From positions 1 to 36,074 of the forward strand of contig NZ_CAMJFM010000025.1 of assembly GCF_946404925.1 (NCBI RefSeq): a stretch of 36,074 nt of DNA. The letters run 5' to 3'. Under the pieces are notes generated by a model. It saw only the letters and a list, made by a program, of their open reading frames with translations. It was not told the origin of the DNA and made no database searches. The stretch is from an uncultured Prevotella sp. (GTDB lineage Bacteria; Bacteroidota; Bacteroidia; Bacteroidales; Bacteroidaceae). The translations under genes were made by a program, and so were the position numbers. The number at the start of each line of letters is the position of its first letter. Positions within the stretch are counted from its first letter, which is position 1. This document shows, piece after piece, positions 6,744-16,366 of the stretch.

Positions 6744-7985
6744 CTAGAGCGAAACAGCAGAGAGCACCTTGCCTGTGGCGCCCGACTGGCCCTTTACAAA
6801 GTGACCTGCCTTGCGGCCCTGCTCAGCAAGATAGTCAGCATCGGATGCAAACTTATCCATCTGTGAAGCAAACTCCTCGTAGTTAGTAATCTCGAAACCG
6901 CCACTGGTCTTGAGTCCCTGCGCCTCCTGGAACTTCTGGTTGTTAGGGCCAAAGAATACGGGCACATCCCAAACAGCAGCCTCAAGCAGGTTGTGGATAC
7001 CCACGCCAAAACCTCCACCCACATAGGCCACCTGGCCATAGTGGTAGATGCTTGACAGCAAGCCAAAGCAGTTGATGATGAGAACATCATAAGAAGCTAG
7101 AGGTGAGAGGTGAGAGGTGAGAGATTTCTCTGCCTCGGTATAGCGGATAACCTTACGGCCTTCGAGCAACTTCTCAATCTGCTTCAGATGATCCTCGCCA
7201 ATCACATGGGGAGCGATAATCAACTTCCAGTTCTTGTGAGCGTTAAAATACTTGATGAATATTTCCTCATCGGGAGGCCATGACGAGCCAGCCACAAACA
7301 CCTGAGGAGCATCTTTTACGAAAGCCTCAACAATAGGCAACTGCTTAGCCGCATCCTTAATCTGCAGCACACGATCGAAGCGAGTATCGCCTACCACATC
7401 AACATTGGTGATGCCAATCTTAGCCAGCAGATCCTTGCTCACCTCATTCTGCACAAAGAAGTGGGTAAAGCAGTTGAGCACACGGCCATACTGACGACCA
7501 TACCACTTGAAGAACACCTGGTCTGGACGGAAGATACTTGACACACTGTAAACAGGGATATTGCGATGCTTAAGTATGTGCAGATAGTTGTACCAGAACT
7601 CGTACTTAATAAAGAACGCCATGACGGGGCGAACTATGCGCAGGAATCTGCGGGCATTGGTAATGGTGTCTAGTGGCAGATATGTAATGATATCTGCGCC
7701 TTCGTAGTTTTTGCGTACCTCATAGCCTGAAGGCGAGAAGAACGTGAGCAGGATCTTATATTCAGGATGATCCTTGCGCAACTGCTCCATAAGCGGACGG
7801 CCCTGTTCGAACTCACCCAACGAGGCAGCATGGAACCAAACGTACTTAGCATTTGGATCCACCTTCTCGCGGAGAATTCGGAAAGCATCGCGCTCACCAC
7901 GCCACATCTTGCGCACCTTCTCGTTGAAGCGGCTATAGATAGCCACTCCAAGAAGATACAGATATATAATCAGGTTGTAAAACAT
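6744..7985 (-). CDS. waaA: 3-deoxy-D-manno-octulosonic acid (Kdo) transferase
   Basis: This 413-residue GT30 glycosyltransferase moves Kdo from CMP-Kdo to lipid IVA at the inner face of the inner membrane. An N-terminal hydrophobic anchor (about 1-20) is followed by HAASLGEFEQGRPL, which contains the catalytic Glu (about residue 58). The C-terminal donor domain has GDTRFDRV, AGSSWPPDEE, AYVGGGFGVGIHNLLEAA and FGPNNQKFQEA. Its start overlaps the gltX stop (TAATG), indicating translational coupling. The segment of about residues 288-296 (SLTSHLSPLAS) is encoded by a heptamer repeat and sits just before the DVLIINCFG strand, in what is normally a loop. Confidence 0.92.
   Translation of the reverse strand: MFYNLIIYLYLLGVAIYSRFNEKVRKMWRGERDAFRILREKVDPNAKYVWFHAASLGEFEQGRPLMEQLRKDHPEYKILLTFFSPSGYEVRKNYEGADIITYLPLDTITNARRFLRIVRPVMAFFIKYEFWYNYLHILKHRNIPVYSVSSIFRPDQVFFKWYGRQYGRVLNCFTHFFVQNEVSKDLLAKIGITNVDVVGDTRFDRVLQIKDAAKQLPIVEAFVKDAPQVFVAGSSWPPDEEIFIKYFNAHKNWKLIIAPHVIGEDHLKQIEKLLEGRKVIRYTEAEKSLTSHLSPLASYDVLIINCFGLLSSIYHYGQVAYVGGGFGVGIHNLLEAAVWDVPVFFGPNNQKFQEAQGLKTSGGFEITNYEEFASQMDKFASDADYLAEQGRKAGHFVKGQSGATGKVLSAVSL
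7099..7124. repeat. In-frame AGAGGTG heptamer repeat in waaA
   Basis: Three exact AGAGGTG units and a partial fourth lie inside waaA. They encode SLTSHLSPL, nearly the same peptide as that encoded by the repeat in the downstream metallophosphoesterase. Confidence 0.85.
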
Positions 7986-9502
7986 TATCCTAATACTTCA
8001 ATAGCGCGTTTCATTCTGGCAATGGTTTCCTCCTTACCAAGGAAGGCAGAGATATCGAACATACCAGGTCCCTTACCCTCGCCTACGAGGGTGAGTCGCC
8101 AAGCGTTCATCACATTACCCAGTTTATACTCTTTCTGCTCAACCCAAGCGTGAACAATCTGCTCCTGATTCTCGAGCGAGAAATCGTCGATACCCTCAAG
8201 CACACCGATCAGCTCGGTCATCACCTGAGCTGAGTCTTCCTTCCAGCGTTTCTTGGCTGTCTTCTCATCGTAAGCTGTTGGAGCCTCGAAGAAGAATGAG
8301 CATAGTGGCCACAACTCGTGAACAAACGATACACGATCCTTCATCATCTCGGTCACCTTAAGCACACGCTCAGAGGTCTCGTTAGGACAATGCTCCTTGA
8401 CGATTGGCTCAAAGAGAGCAGCAATCTCCTCGTTCGACTTCTTGAGGATATACTCATGGTTGAACCAAACAGCCTTCTCGAAAGCGAACTTAGCACCAGC
8501 CTTTGAGCATTTCGAGATATCGAACAGAGGAACCAACTCGTCGAGCGAGAAAATCTCCTGCTCAGTACCAGGGTTCCATCCCAGCAGAGCCAGGAAATTG
8601 ATAACAGCCTCGGGGAAGTAGCCATCCTCGCGATAGCCACGAGATGTCTCGCCGCTCTTAGGATCCTTCCACAGCAGTGGGAAAACAGGGAATCCAAGAC
8701 GATCGCCATCGCGCTTAGAAAGCTTACCCTTACCATCGGGCTTGAGCAGCAATGGCAGGTGAGCAAACTGAGGCATGGTATCAGCCCATCCGAAAGCCTG
8801 ATAAAGCAATACATGCAGTGGAGCCGATGGCAACCACTCCTCACCACGAATCACGTGCGAGATTTCCATCAGATGGTCGTCAACGATATTGGCCAAGTGG
8901 TAAGTTGGCAGCTGGTCGGCACTCTTATATAGCACCTTATCATCAAGGATATCGCTCTTTACACGCACCTCACCACGAATCAGGTCGTTAACCAGCACCT
9001 CCTGTCCTGCCTCAATCTTGAAGCGAACCACATACTGCTTGCCCTCAGCTATCAGCTTGTCAACCTCCTCCTTAGGCAGAGTCAATGAGTTGCGCATCTG
9101 ATCACGGGTATGGCAATCGTACTGGAAGTTCTGGATTTCAGCACGCTTAGCTTCCAACTCCTCAGGCGTATCGAAAGCTATGTATGCCTTATCGGCATCA
9201 AGCAGCTGCTGAACATATTTCTTGTAGATATCGCGACGCTCGCTCTGGCGGTAAGGACCTTTGTCGCCACCAAAGCTAACACCCTCGTCAAACTTAATGC
9301 CAAGCCACTTGAACGACTCGATGATATACTCCTCGGCACCTGGTACGAAACGGTTAGAATCGGTATCCTCGATACGGAAAACCAGGTCGCCACCATGCTG
9401 CTTGGCAAACAAATAATTATACAAGGCGGTACGCACACCGCCGATGTGCAACGCACCCGTTGGACTAGGTGCAAAACGTACTCTTACTCTTCTTTCTGAC
9501 AT
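7985..9502 (-). CDS. gltX: Glutamyl-tRNA synthetase
   Basis: This 505-residue class I synthetase charges tRNA-Glu. The HIGH-type motif is [10 protein letters not shown] (residues 13-22) and the KMSKS-type motif is KLSKR (260-264). [15 protein letters not shown] and the Rossmann core are typical, and the length fits Bacteroidota GluRS. It is the first gene of the gltX-waaA-metallophosphoesterase operon. Its promoter faces that of the PgpH-like gene across a spacer of under 90 bp. Confidence 0.96.
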   Translation of the reverse strand: MSERRVRVRFAPSPTGALHIGGVRTALYNYLFAKQHGGDLVFRIEDTDSNRFVPGAEEYIIESFKWLGIKFDEGVSFGGDKGPYRQSERRDIYKKYVQQLLDADKAYIAFDTPEELEAKRAEIQNFQYDCHTRDQMRNSLTLPKEEVDKLIAEGKQYVVRFKIEAGQEVLVNDLIRGEVRVKSDILDDKVLYKSADQLPTYHLANIVDDHLMEISHVIRGEEWLPSAPLHVLLYQAFGWADTMPQFAHLPLLLKPDGKGKLSKRDGDRLGFPVFPLLWKDPKSGETSRGYREDGYFPEAVINFLALLGWNPGTEQEIFSLDELVPLFDISKCSKAGAKFAFEKAVWFNHEYILKKSNEEIAALFEPIVKEHCPNETSERVLKVTEMMKDRVSFVHELWPLCSFFFEAPTAYDEKTAKKRWKEDSAQVMTELIGVLEGIDDFSLENQEQIVHAWVEQKEYKLGNVMNAWRLTLVGEGKGPGMFDISAFLGKEETIARMKRAIEVLG

Positions 9503-9522
9503 ACTTTTATTAAATTTGTGTG

Positions 9523-9530
9523 CAAAGGTA
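9523..9530 (-). promoter_or_regulatory. gltX operon promoter (-7 box)
   Basis: TACCTTTG on the minus strand lies 20 nt before the gltX ATG and matches TAnnTTTG. Confidence 0.6.
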
Positions 9531-9553
9531 CAAAAAAGTTGAGAATTTTTTTG

Positions 9554-9561
9554 TATTTTTG
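9554..9561 (+). promoter_or_regulatory. Promoter of the PgpH-like gene (-7 box)
   Basis: TATTTTTG lies 27 nt before the ATG at 9589. Because transcription should start at about 9567, an in-frame ATG at 9520 would not be in the message. This decides the start codon. Confidence 0.55.
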
Positions 9562-9588
9562 CACCATAATTGCATAAATTACATAGAA

Positions 9589-11640
9589 ATGAGTAGTTTT
9601 AACATCAAAAACGACCTAACTTGGCGTGATTTCCTTATCCGTTTGGGTCTTATCATCATAACCGTAGCCGTCATCGTTTGGATGATGCCACGCAGCAATC
9701 AGCATAATTACAAGATAGAAAAAGGCCGACCTTGGATATATGCCGACCTGAAGGCTCCATTCGATTTCCCCATCTACAAAAGCGATGAGGCCATCAAAGC
9801 CGAGCGCGATAGTGTGATGAAGCAATACGAGCCTTACTATATCCTGAACAGCGATGTAGTGGGAAGACAGTTGCGTCAGTTCTCGAAAGACTACTCGAAC
9901 GGAATACCTGGACTGAACAACGACTATCTGAGCATCATTTCAAACAGATTGCGCAGACTATACGATCAGGGTATCATGAGCAACTCTGACTATGCAAGAA
10001 TCAGCAAAGACACCACAAAATTCGTCCGTATAGTAAGCGGCAAGCATGCCACAAGCATACAGATCAACAATGTATATTCGGTAGTCTCGGCCTACGAACA
10101 GATCTTCCAGGACGAGGCGCTGGCCACCCATCGCGAGATACTGCAGAAGTGCAATCTTAACGACTACATCACCCCCAACCTTACTTACGACAAAGAACGA
10201 AGCGAGGCCAGTCTGAACGATCTGCAGAACAGTATCCCTCTGGCCAGCGGATTGGTTCAGCGAGGTGAGAAGATTATCGACCGTGGCGATATTGTAGACG
10301 GAAAGACCTATAACAAGCTTCTATCGTTCCAGAAAGAGATGGAGCGCCAGAATGTGGATCAGGAGAAGATGCGCCTCAACATCATGGGCCAGATCCTGTA
10401 CACAGCCATCCTGATTACATGCTTTACCATCTTCCTGACTCTGTTCAGAAAAGACTATTTTGAGAAAGTAAGGTCAACCGCCATGATATATGCGCTGATA
10501 GTGCTGTTTACCATTATCGCCTCGATGATGGTGATACACAGCGTGCTGCACGTATATATTGTACCATTTGCGATGGTACCTATCTTTATACGTGTGTTTA
10601 TGGACTCACGAACAGCCTTCATGGCCCATGCCACTATGGTACTTACCTGTGCATGCTTCCTACAATATCCTTTGGAGTTTGTGGCAGTTGAACTTGTTGC
10701 CGGACTAGTAGCTATTTTCTCACTCCGCGAGCTGTCAAGTCGTTCGCAGTTGTTCTGGACAGCCGTATCAGTTACTGCAGCATCAGTACTTACCAATCTG
10801 GCACTCGACTGGATACGCATCAACGACCTTGCAAAGATCAGCTATAGCGAATACAACTATCTGGTTATCAACGGTGTGCTGCTGTTCTGCTCATACCCCC
10901 TACTCTATGTTATCGAGAAAGCATTCGGATTTACATCCAACATTACGCTTATCGAGCTGTCGGATATGAACAAAGAGCTGCTCCGCAAGATGAGTGAGGT
11001 AGCACCAGGCACATTCCAGCACTCGATTCAGGTAGGCAATCTGGCTGCCGAAATCGCTAATAAGATAGGCGCCAAGAGTCAGCTGGTTCGTACGGGTGCC
11101 CTCTATCACGACATCGGTAAGATTGCCAATCCTATATATTTTACCGAGAACCAGTCGGGCGTGAATCCACATGAGAAGATGGAGAACATAGACAGCGCCC
11201 AGATGATTATCAGCCACGTTACCGAAGGAACCAAGCTGGCAGAGAAATACAACCTGCCCAACGAGATAAAGGACTTTATTACAACTCATCACGGACAAGG
11301 TAAGACCAAGTACTTCTATGTGCAATACAAAAATGCACATCCTGATGAAGAAGTCGACGATTTGCTGTTTACCTATCCTGGCCCGAATCCGTTTACCAAA
11401 GAGCAGGCTATATTGATGATGGCCGATACGGTTGAGGCGGCCTCACGCTCACTACCCGACTATACAGAAAAGTCAATCCGTGAGCTGGTTGAGCGACTGA
11501 TTGACGGTCAGGTGGCCGAGGGTTACTTTAGAGACTGTCCTATCACCTTCCGTGATATAGCTTATGCCAAAACGGTTCTTATCGAGAAGCTCAAGACCAT
11601 CTATCACACCCGTTTGAGCTATCCTGAGCTTAAGAAGTAA
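9589..11640 (+). CDS. PgpH-like 7TM HD-domain phosphodiesterase (probable c-di-AMP hydrolase)
   Basis: With the start at 9589 the protein has 683 residues. An N-terminal membrane helix (about 14-34) is followed by a 7TMR-HDED-type extracytoplasmic domain, a bundle of about seven helices (about 265-460) and a C-terminal HD domain. HD-domain residues are seen in [22 protein letters not shown] (HD at 507-508), [15 protein letters not shown] and [12 protein letters not shown]. PgpH of Listeria with this architecture hydrolyses c-di-AMP, and the Bacteroidetes homologues are assumed to do so. A longer frame from 9520 overlaps the promoter and adds an unconvincing segment, so it was rejected. It is followed by a large hairpin. 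Confidence 0.88.
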   Translation: MSSFNIKNDLTWRDFLIRLGLIIITVAVIVWMMPRSNQHNYKIEKGRPWIYADLKAPFDFPIYKSDEAIKAERDSVMKQYEPYYILNSDVVGRQLRQFSKDYSNGIPGLNNDYLSIISNRLRRLYDQGIMSNSDYARISKDTTKFVRIVSGKHATSIQINNVYSVVSAYEQIFQDEALATHREILQKCNLNDYITPNLTYDKERSEASLNDLQNSIPLASGLVQRGEKIIDRGDIVDGKTYNKLLSFQKEMERQNVDQEKMRLNIMGQILYTAILITCFTIFLTLFRKDYFEKVRSTAMIYALIVLFTIIASMMVIHSVLHVYIVPFAMVPIFIRVFMDSRTAFMAHATMVLTCACFLQYPLEFVAVELVAGLVAIFSLRELSSRSQLFWTAVSVTAASVLTNLALDWIRINDLAKISYSEYNYLVINGVLLFCSYPLLYVIEKAFGFTSNITLIELSDMNKELLRKMSEVAPGTFQHSIQVGNLAAEIANKIGAKSQLVRTGALYHDIGKIANPIYFTENQSGVNPHEKMENIDSAQMIISHVTEGTKLAEKYNLPNEIKDFITTHHGQGKTKYFYVQYKNAHPDEEVDDLLFTYPGPNPFTKEQAILMMADTVEAASRSLPDYTEKSIRELVERLIDGQVAEGYFRDCPITFRDIAYAKTVLIEKLKTIYHTRLSYPELKK

Positions 11641-11645
11641 AAACA

Positions 11646-11711
11646 AAACCTGCACAAATATACCCAAAAGTGTGCAAAAAGCTGCACACTTTTGCACATT
11701 TGTGCAGGTTT
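11646..11711 (+). terminator. Two-tier hairpin after the PgpH-like gene
   Basis: A 14-bp outer stem (AAACCTGCACAAAT at 11646-11659 with 11698-11711) encloses an 11-bp inner stem (AAAAGTGTGCA at 11666-11676 with 11683-11693, 6-nt loop). Both stems are perfect. It begins 5 nt after the stop codon and is followed by only a weak T-rich tail. The most likely role is termination; the repeated TGTGCA/TGCACA words could also be a protein-binding site. Confidence 0.65.
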
Positions 11712-11778
11712 CTGTGCAATTTACGTTAAACTTCGTTAACTTTGTGTGCGCAGACATAAGATTTTAAAACAATACATA

Positions 11779-11786
11779 TACCTTTG
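11779..11786 (+). promoter_or_regulatory. Promoter of the FadL-type porin (-7 box)
   Basis: TACCTTTG lies 29 nt before the ATG. A second match, TAACTTTG, lies about 40 nt further upstream, so the gene may have two starts. Confidence 0.55.
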
Positions 11787-11815
11787 CAGCCGATTTTTAA
11801 AAAATTGTTTAAAAG

Positions 11816-13300
11816 ATGAAAAAGATTAATGCATTGCTAGCCGGCGTGATGCTGACAGCAGCTACAACAACAGCCACAGCAGGTGGCATCTTAACCAACA
11901 CCAATCAGAGTATCGACTTTTTGCGCAATCCAGCGCGAGATGCAGCCATTGGCCTCGATGGGGTATACAGCAACCCAGCAGGTGTAGCATTCCTGCCCGA
12001 AGGTTTCTACCTTGGCATCAACTGGCAGTACGCCCATCAGACTCGTACTATCGAATCAACAAACCCTGTTTTTGCTCTTGGCAAGAAGAATGGTGGTCTT
12101 GGTGTGAAGACCTTCGAGGGCGTAGCCGATGCACCATTTATCCCATCAATCCAGGCTGCCTATAATAAAGGGAACTGGAGTGTACAGTTCAACTTCTCAG
12201 TTCCTGGCGGTGGTGGTAAGTGCGAATTTGCCGACGGTCTGGGATCATTCGAGAGTGTAGTAGGAAGCATTGCTAACCAGCTGAAGCCTCTTGGTGCTAC
12301 AGGCTACGATATGGACGGCTATATGCAGGGACGCCAGTACTACTTCGGTTTCCAGCTTGGCGCTGCTTACAAGATCACACCCGATCTTTCTGTATATGGA
12401 GGTATGCGTCTGCTCTATGGTACTGCCACCTATAAGGCCAAGATCAGCAACATCATGGTAAACACTGCTGGCGGTTATGTAGACTTCAGCAGTTTCCTTC
12501 AAGGTGCAGAGACAACTGTTGATGCAGGTATCAACCAGGTTAATGCAGGTATCGCACAGTATCAGGCTGCAGGTGCTCCTGTTCCTGAAGCTCTTACAAC
12601 CCAGCTTGCTCAGCTGGAAGGTACTAAGCAGAGCCTCAACTCTCTGCAGAAGTACTCTCAGGGTGTAAACCTGCTCTGTAACCAGTCGAGCGTGGGTGTA
12701 GCTCCTGTTATCGGTATCGACTGGCGTGTCGGCAAGTTCAACCTTGCAGCTAAGTACGAATTCAAGACTCAGATCCATATGAAGAACGAGTCGACAGTTA
12801 ACGAGGCCAGCGAGATTCCTGCTGTCAATAAGTTCCGCGATGGCGAGAAGATTGATGAGGACTCTCCCGCTCAGCTCGCAGTTGGCGCTATGTGGAACAT
12901 CACAGACGATGTTCGTCTGAACTTGGGTTACCACCACTTCTTCGACAAGAACGTAAACTGGTACAACAACACCCAGGATTTGCTGGATGGCGGTACTAAC
13001 GAGTATCTGGCTGGTGCAGAGTGGGATGTTACAGATAAGCTGACCATCAGCGGCGGTACACAGCTCACCCGTTATCAGCTCACCGACCAGTATATGAACG
13101 ATATGTCGTTCGTAGTTAACAGCTATAGTTTTGGTTTCGGATTCAACTACAAGGCATCTGACAAGGTTACCCTGAAGGCAGCCTACTTCCAGACCAACTA
13201 CGATCACTATAAGCGCAACGACTACCCACAGGCAGGTGTAAGCGATGACTTTACACGTACTAACCGCGTGCTTGGTGTAGGTTGCGAACTGAAGTTCTAA
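11816..13300 (+). CDS. OmpP1/FadL/TodX-family outer-membrane transporter
   Basis: This 494-residue beta-barrel protein has an N-terminal signal peptide (MKKINALLAGVMLTAATTTATA) and the FadL-family plug region with NPAG (SNPAGVAFLPEGFYLGIN). Alternating hydrophobic strands follow and the C-terminus is Phe, the outer-membrane insertion signal. Family members pass long-chain fatty acids or other hydrophobic compounds through the outer membrane; the substrate here is unknown. A helical, Gln/Ala-rich insert at about residues 235-285 resembles a long extracellular loop. It is a single-gene unit with its own promoter and is convergent with priA, 8 bp away. Confidence 0.88.
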   Translation: MKKINALLAGVMLTAATTTATAGGILTNTNQSIDFLRNPARDAAIGLDGVYSNPAGVAFLPEGFYLGINWQYAHQTRTIESTNPVFALGKKNGGLGVKTFEGVADAPFIPSIQAAYNKGNWSVQFNFSVPGGGGKCEFADGLGSFESVVGSIANQLKPLGATGYDMDGYMQGRQYYFGFQLGAAYKITPDLSVYGGMRLLYGTATYKAKISNIMVNTAGGYVDFSSFLQGAETTVDAGINQVNAGIAQYQAAGAPVPEALTTQLAQLEGTKQSLNSLQKYSQGVNLLCNQSSVGVAPVIGIDWRVGKFNLAAKYEFKTQIHMKNESTVNEASEIPAVNKFRDGEKIDEDSPAQLAVGAMWNITDDVRLNLGYHHFFDKNVNWYNNTQDLLDGGTNEYLAGAEWDVTDKLTISGGTQLTRYQLTDQYMNDMSFVVNSYSFGFGFNYKASDKVTLKAAYFQTNYDHYKRNDYPQAGVSDDFTRTNRVLGVGCELKF

Positions 13301-13308
13301 GAATCAGA

Positions 13309-15564
13309 TTACAGCGGATCTACATCATAGTAGATCTGGAGCGACGAATAGCGCTTGTCTTGTAGCATCTGCTGCTGGGCAAGCGCTAAATATTTGCGCA
13401 CCTCAGGCATATTGATACCAAGTTCCAGTTTCAATATCACCTTGCGGATTGACAATGATTTAACCTTGGATATAGATGGTTTATCGGGACCTATGACTCT
13501 GGCTGCGAACCATTGGCGCAACCTACTGGCCATCTCGATTCCAGCAGTCTCTACTACTGCATCTGTACGATGCTTCAGATATACATATATCAATCGATAA
13601 TATGGCGGATAGTTGAACTGCTGTCGCTCGGCTATCATTGTGCGATAGAAGCCTGTATAGTCATTATGAACCACCTGCTGGATAAGTGGTATATTTGGCG
13701 ATTTAGTTTGCAGAATCACCAGCCCCTGCTTTCCCTTTCGACCAGCACGTCCGCTCACCTGAGCCATCATCATATAAGCATGCTCGTAGGCACGGAAGTC
13801 GGGATAGTTCAACAGATTATCTGCATTCAGTATTCCCACAACAGAAACCTTATCGAAGTCGAGACCTTTCGATATCATCTGTGTGCCAATCAGCAGATTG
13901 GTTTTACCTGATGAGAAGTCGCTGATGATACGCTCGTAGGCATTACGGGTGCGAGTGGTATCAAGGTCCATACGAGCGATATGCGCCTCGGGAAAGATGT
14001 CGCGCACCTGATCTTCGATTTTCTCTGTACCATAGCCCTTTGTCTGTAACTCACGACATCCGCAGGCAGGACATTCAGTGGGAACCTGATAGGTAAATCC
14101 GCAGTAGTGGCAGGTAAGCTGATTCATGTTGCGATGCAAAGTGAGCGATACATCGCAATGTTGACAATGAGGCACCCATCCGCATTGCTTGCATTCTATC
14201 ATCGGTGCGTAGCCTCTGCGATTCTGGAAGATGATGGCCTGTTCGCCTCGCTCCAACGCCTCGCGTACCTTATTTAATAACAAGGGAGAGAAGAGGCCGT
14301 TCATCATCTTACGGTGTTGCAGGTCCTTGATATCAACCACTTGGATCTCAGGCAGTTCAATACCTTTGTATCTTTGGAAGAGTTCTACCAGTCCGTACTT
14401 ACCGGTCTTAGCATTATGATAGGTCTCGAGCGAAGGGGTTGCAGTGCCCAGTAGCGTCTTTGCACCATACATCTGTGCCAGCATGATAGCAGCCGAACGG
14501 GCATGATAGCGTGGAGCCGGGTCTTGTTGTTTGTACGAGGTAACATGTTCCTCGTCGATAATAATCAGTCCTAAGTTCTGGAAAGGCAGCAACACTGCAC
14601 TACGGGCACCCAGTATCACATCGTAAGGATGACCCGAAAGTTGCTTCTGCCATATCTCCACACGCTCGGCATCAGAGTATTTGCTATGATAGATGCCCAG
14701 GCGATTGCCAAACACACGCTGCAATCGCTGCATCATCTGCACCGTCAAGGCAATCTCAGGCAACAGATATAGCACTTGCTGATGTCTATCCAGCGCCTGC
14801 TGTATCATGTGGATATAGATTTCTGTCTTTCCACTAGAAGTCACACCATGCAGCAACGTTACATTCTTTTTCAGGAATGAGAACTGTATCTGATTGAACG
14901 CCTCTTGCTGCGGCTGACTCAGAGGTTTGATGTTTTCAGGGTGCGGATCACCACCATAGTTCAGTCGGCCCACCTCTTTGTCATAGGTCTCTAGCAAACC
15001 GCGTTGAACCAGAGCGGTGATGGTCTGAAGCGTATGTCCCTCATTCAGCAGCTCGTCACGAGTCAGTTCTGTCTGGGCATCAGGTTCATCAAGTCTGTCC
15101 CAACCTGACAGTTCGAGATAATCCAGGAAAGCCTTCATCTGCTTGGGTGCTCGCTGAAGCATATCGATAGCCACATGGAGCGAACGCTCGTTGCGGAACT
15201 TGGGCGTTAGTTGGATGTAGAGTTCTGTTTTGGGGCGATAGCCATCTTCTGCCTTCAGACCTGATGGCAAGGCGGCCTTATACACCTCGCCAATGGGCGA
15301 CATATAGTAATCGGCTATCCACTGCCACAGTTTCAGCTGATTATCAGTCACTATTGGTTCTGCGTCCATCACCTGAGTGATAGGCTTCACCTCGTAGCCC
15401 TCGGGTTTATTGTTATGCAGACTTGCCACAATACCCATGTACTTCTTGCTGCGACCAAAGGTTACAAGCACGCGCATGCCTACACTTACAGCCATACCCT
15501 CAGGCACGCTGTAGGTAAACAACCCCGAAAGGGGCACGGGCAATATTACATCTGCATAACTCAT
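13309..15564 (-). CDS. priA: Primosomal protein N' (PriA helicase)
   Basis: This 751-residue SF2 helicase restarts stalled replication forks. The N-terminal DNA-binding domain (from YADVILPVPL) precedes Walker A GVTSSGKTE, the DEAH-type motif IIDEEH, and GTATPSLE. Two zinc-binding clusters lie within the helicase C-lobe (CKQCGWVPHCQHC and CHYCGF with CPACGC), followed by the motif V/VI region ISKGLDFDKV and QVSGRAGRKGKQG. Length is typical. It starts just downstream of the terminator of the neighbouring beta-barrel gene; no clear promoter of its own was found in the 80-bp spacer. Confidence 0.95.
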   Translation of the reverse strand: MSYADVILPVPLSGLFTYSVPEGMAVSVGMRVLVTFGRSKKYMGIVASLHNNKPEGYEVKPITQVMDAEPIVTDNQLKLWQWIADYYMSPIGEVYKAALPSGLKAEDGYRPKTELYIQLTPKFRNERSLHVAIDMLQRAPKQMKAFLDYLELSGWDRLDEPDAQTELTRDELLNEGHTLQTITALVQRGLLETYDKEVGRLNYGGDPHPENIKPLSQPQQEAFNQIQFSFLKKNVTLLHGVTSSGKTEIYIHMIQQALDRHQQVLYLLPEIALTVQMMQRLQRVFGNRLGIYHSKYSDAERVEIWQKQLSGHPYDVILGARSAVLLPFQNLGLIIIDEEHVTSYKQQDPAPRYHARSAAIMLAQMYGAKTLLGTATPSLETYHNAKTGKYGLVELFQRYKGIELPEIQVVDIKDLQHRKMMNGLFSPLLLNKVREALERGEQAIIFQNRRGYAPMIECKQCGWVPHCQHCDVSLTLHRNMNQLTCHYCGFTYQVPTECPACGCRELQTKGYGTEKIEDQVRDIFPEAHIARMDLDTTRTRNAYERIISDFSSGKTNLLIGTQMISKGLDFDKVSVVGILNADNLLNYPDFRAYEHAYMMMAQVSGRAGRKGKQGLVILQTKSPNIPLIQQVVHNDYTGFYRTMIAERQQFNYPPYYRLIYVYLKHRTDAVVETAGIEMASRLRQWFAARVIGPDKPSISKVKSLSIRKVILKLELGINMPEVRKYLALAQQQMLQDKRYSSLQIYYDVDPL

Positions 15565-15570
15565 CGTAGG

Positions 15571-15597
15571 ACAAAGAAAGCGCCTTAGTAAGGCGCT
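15571..15597 (-). terminator. Terminator of the small beta-barrel gene
   Basis: On the minus strand AGCGCCTTA and TAAGGCGCT form a perfect 9-bp stem across one base (a tight loop once terminal pairs open), followed by TTTCTTT. It lies between the beta-barrel gene stop and the priA start. Confidence 0.65.
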
Positions 15598-15604
15598 ATA
15601 TTAT

Positions 15605-15642
15605 TTCCCAGTAAGGGAACATTTTATTCCCAAGGTGGGAAT
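15605..15642. repeat. Two small TTCCC/GGGAA hairpins
   Basis: TTCCC-agtaa-GGGAA at 15605-15619 and ATTCCC-aaggt-GGGAAT at 15626-15642 are two related small inverted repeats, 6 nt apart, between the beta-barrel gene stop and its terminator. Their role is unknown. Confidence 0.55.
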
Positions 15643-15645
15643 ATT

Positions 15646-16251
15646 TTAGAAGAAATAAGCTACTGACAACTGCCATGCATTAGCCTTTGCCTTGCCAATA
15701 GCTGTATCCCATGTTGTGCTAAGAGCATTGTTAACATCAACCTCACCTGTTGTACCAAGAGCGATGTTATAGTTTGCTGAGATCTGAAGATGATCCAACA
15801 GCATCAGTCCAAGACCTACATTTGCACTCAGGTTTGAATCCTTCAGGCGCCACTCAAGAGCATTATCAACAATATTCTTTGACTTATCGCCAATAGCGAA
15901 ACCAAACTGAGGACCAGCAAAGATATAGATGCTTGCTGTAGAGCCAAGACCAAAACCATAGCGCAGGTTAACTGGAATCTGGATAGACTGCTGCTTAAGA
16001 GTCTCATCAGCAACCTTAGCTGAACGCTGATCGTAAAGAGCAGCAGCATCGATGCCAAGACCTACAACTGGAAGAGTGAACTTTACAGTAGGACCAATAA
16101 AGAAACCAGCCTGATTAGACTTGTCGACTACACTCTGATCAAATTTCATACTTGTGATGTTAAGACCACCCTTAACACCGAACTTTACCTGTGCCTGAGC
16201 AGCAACGGTCATGGTTGCCAGCAGCACTACCAAAGTAAAAAATTTCTTCAT
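15646..16251 (-). CDS. PorT-family outer-membrane beta-barrel protein
   Basis: This 201-residue protein has a clear signal peptide ending AAQAQ and then VKFGVKGGLNITSM, the typical opening of the outer-membrane beta-barrel family that includes PorT. About eight amphipathic strands follow and the C-terminus is AYFF, an outer-membrane insertion signal. It lies next to the type IX secretion genes and on the same strand, but has its own promoter and terminator. It could be a PorT-like assembly factor or an unrelated small barrel; the sequence does not decide. Confidence 0.8.
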   Translation of the reverse strand: MKKFFTLVVLLATMTVAAQAQVKFGVKGGLNITSMKFDQSVVDKSNQAGFFIGPTVKFTLPVVGLGIDAAALYDQRSAKVADETLKQQSIQIPVNLRYGFGLGSTASIYIFAGPQFGFAIGDKSKNIVDNALEWRLKDSNLSANVGLGLMLLDHLQISANYNIALGTTGEVDVNNALSTTWDTAIGKAKANAWQLSVAYFF

Positions 16252-16292
16252 AACCTATTTGTTTTTAATGTTAATGAATCTTTCTACGGCTG

Positions 16293-16300
16293 CAAAGATA
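16293..16300 (-). promoter_or_regulatory. Promoter of the PorT-family gene (-7 box)
   Basis: TATCTTTG on the minus strand lies 41 nt before the ATG, in the spacer after porN. Confidence 0.6.
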
Positions 16301-16366
16301 CGAAAAAAGTTGGAATGGAGAAGAAAATATCTGTTTTTTTTCGATTATTGCCTCTCATTTCGCTGT

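Noticed and set aside
9520..9588. N-terminal extension of the PgpH-like protein from an ATG at 9520
   Set aside because: The -7 box at 9554-9561 lies inside the extension, so the message starts after it; the ATG at 9589 gives a normal family N-terminus.
12245..13207. Minus-strand frame of 320 codons inside the FadL-type porin gene
   Set aside because: It lies wholly within a well-supported gene, lacks a promoter or recognisable domain, and is a shadow of biased codon use.
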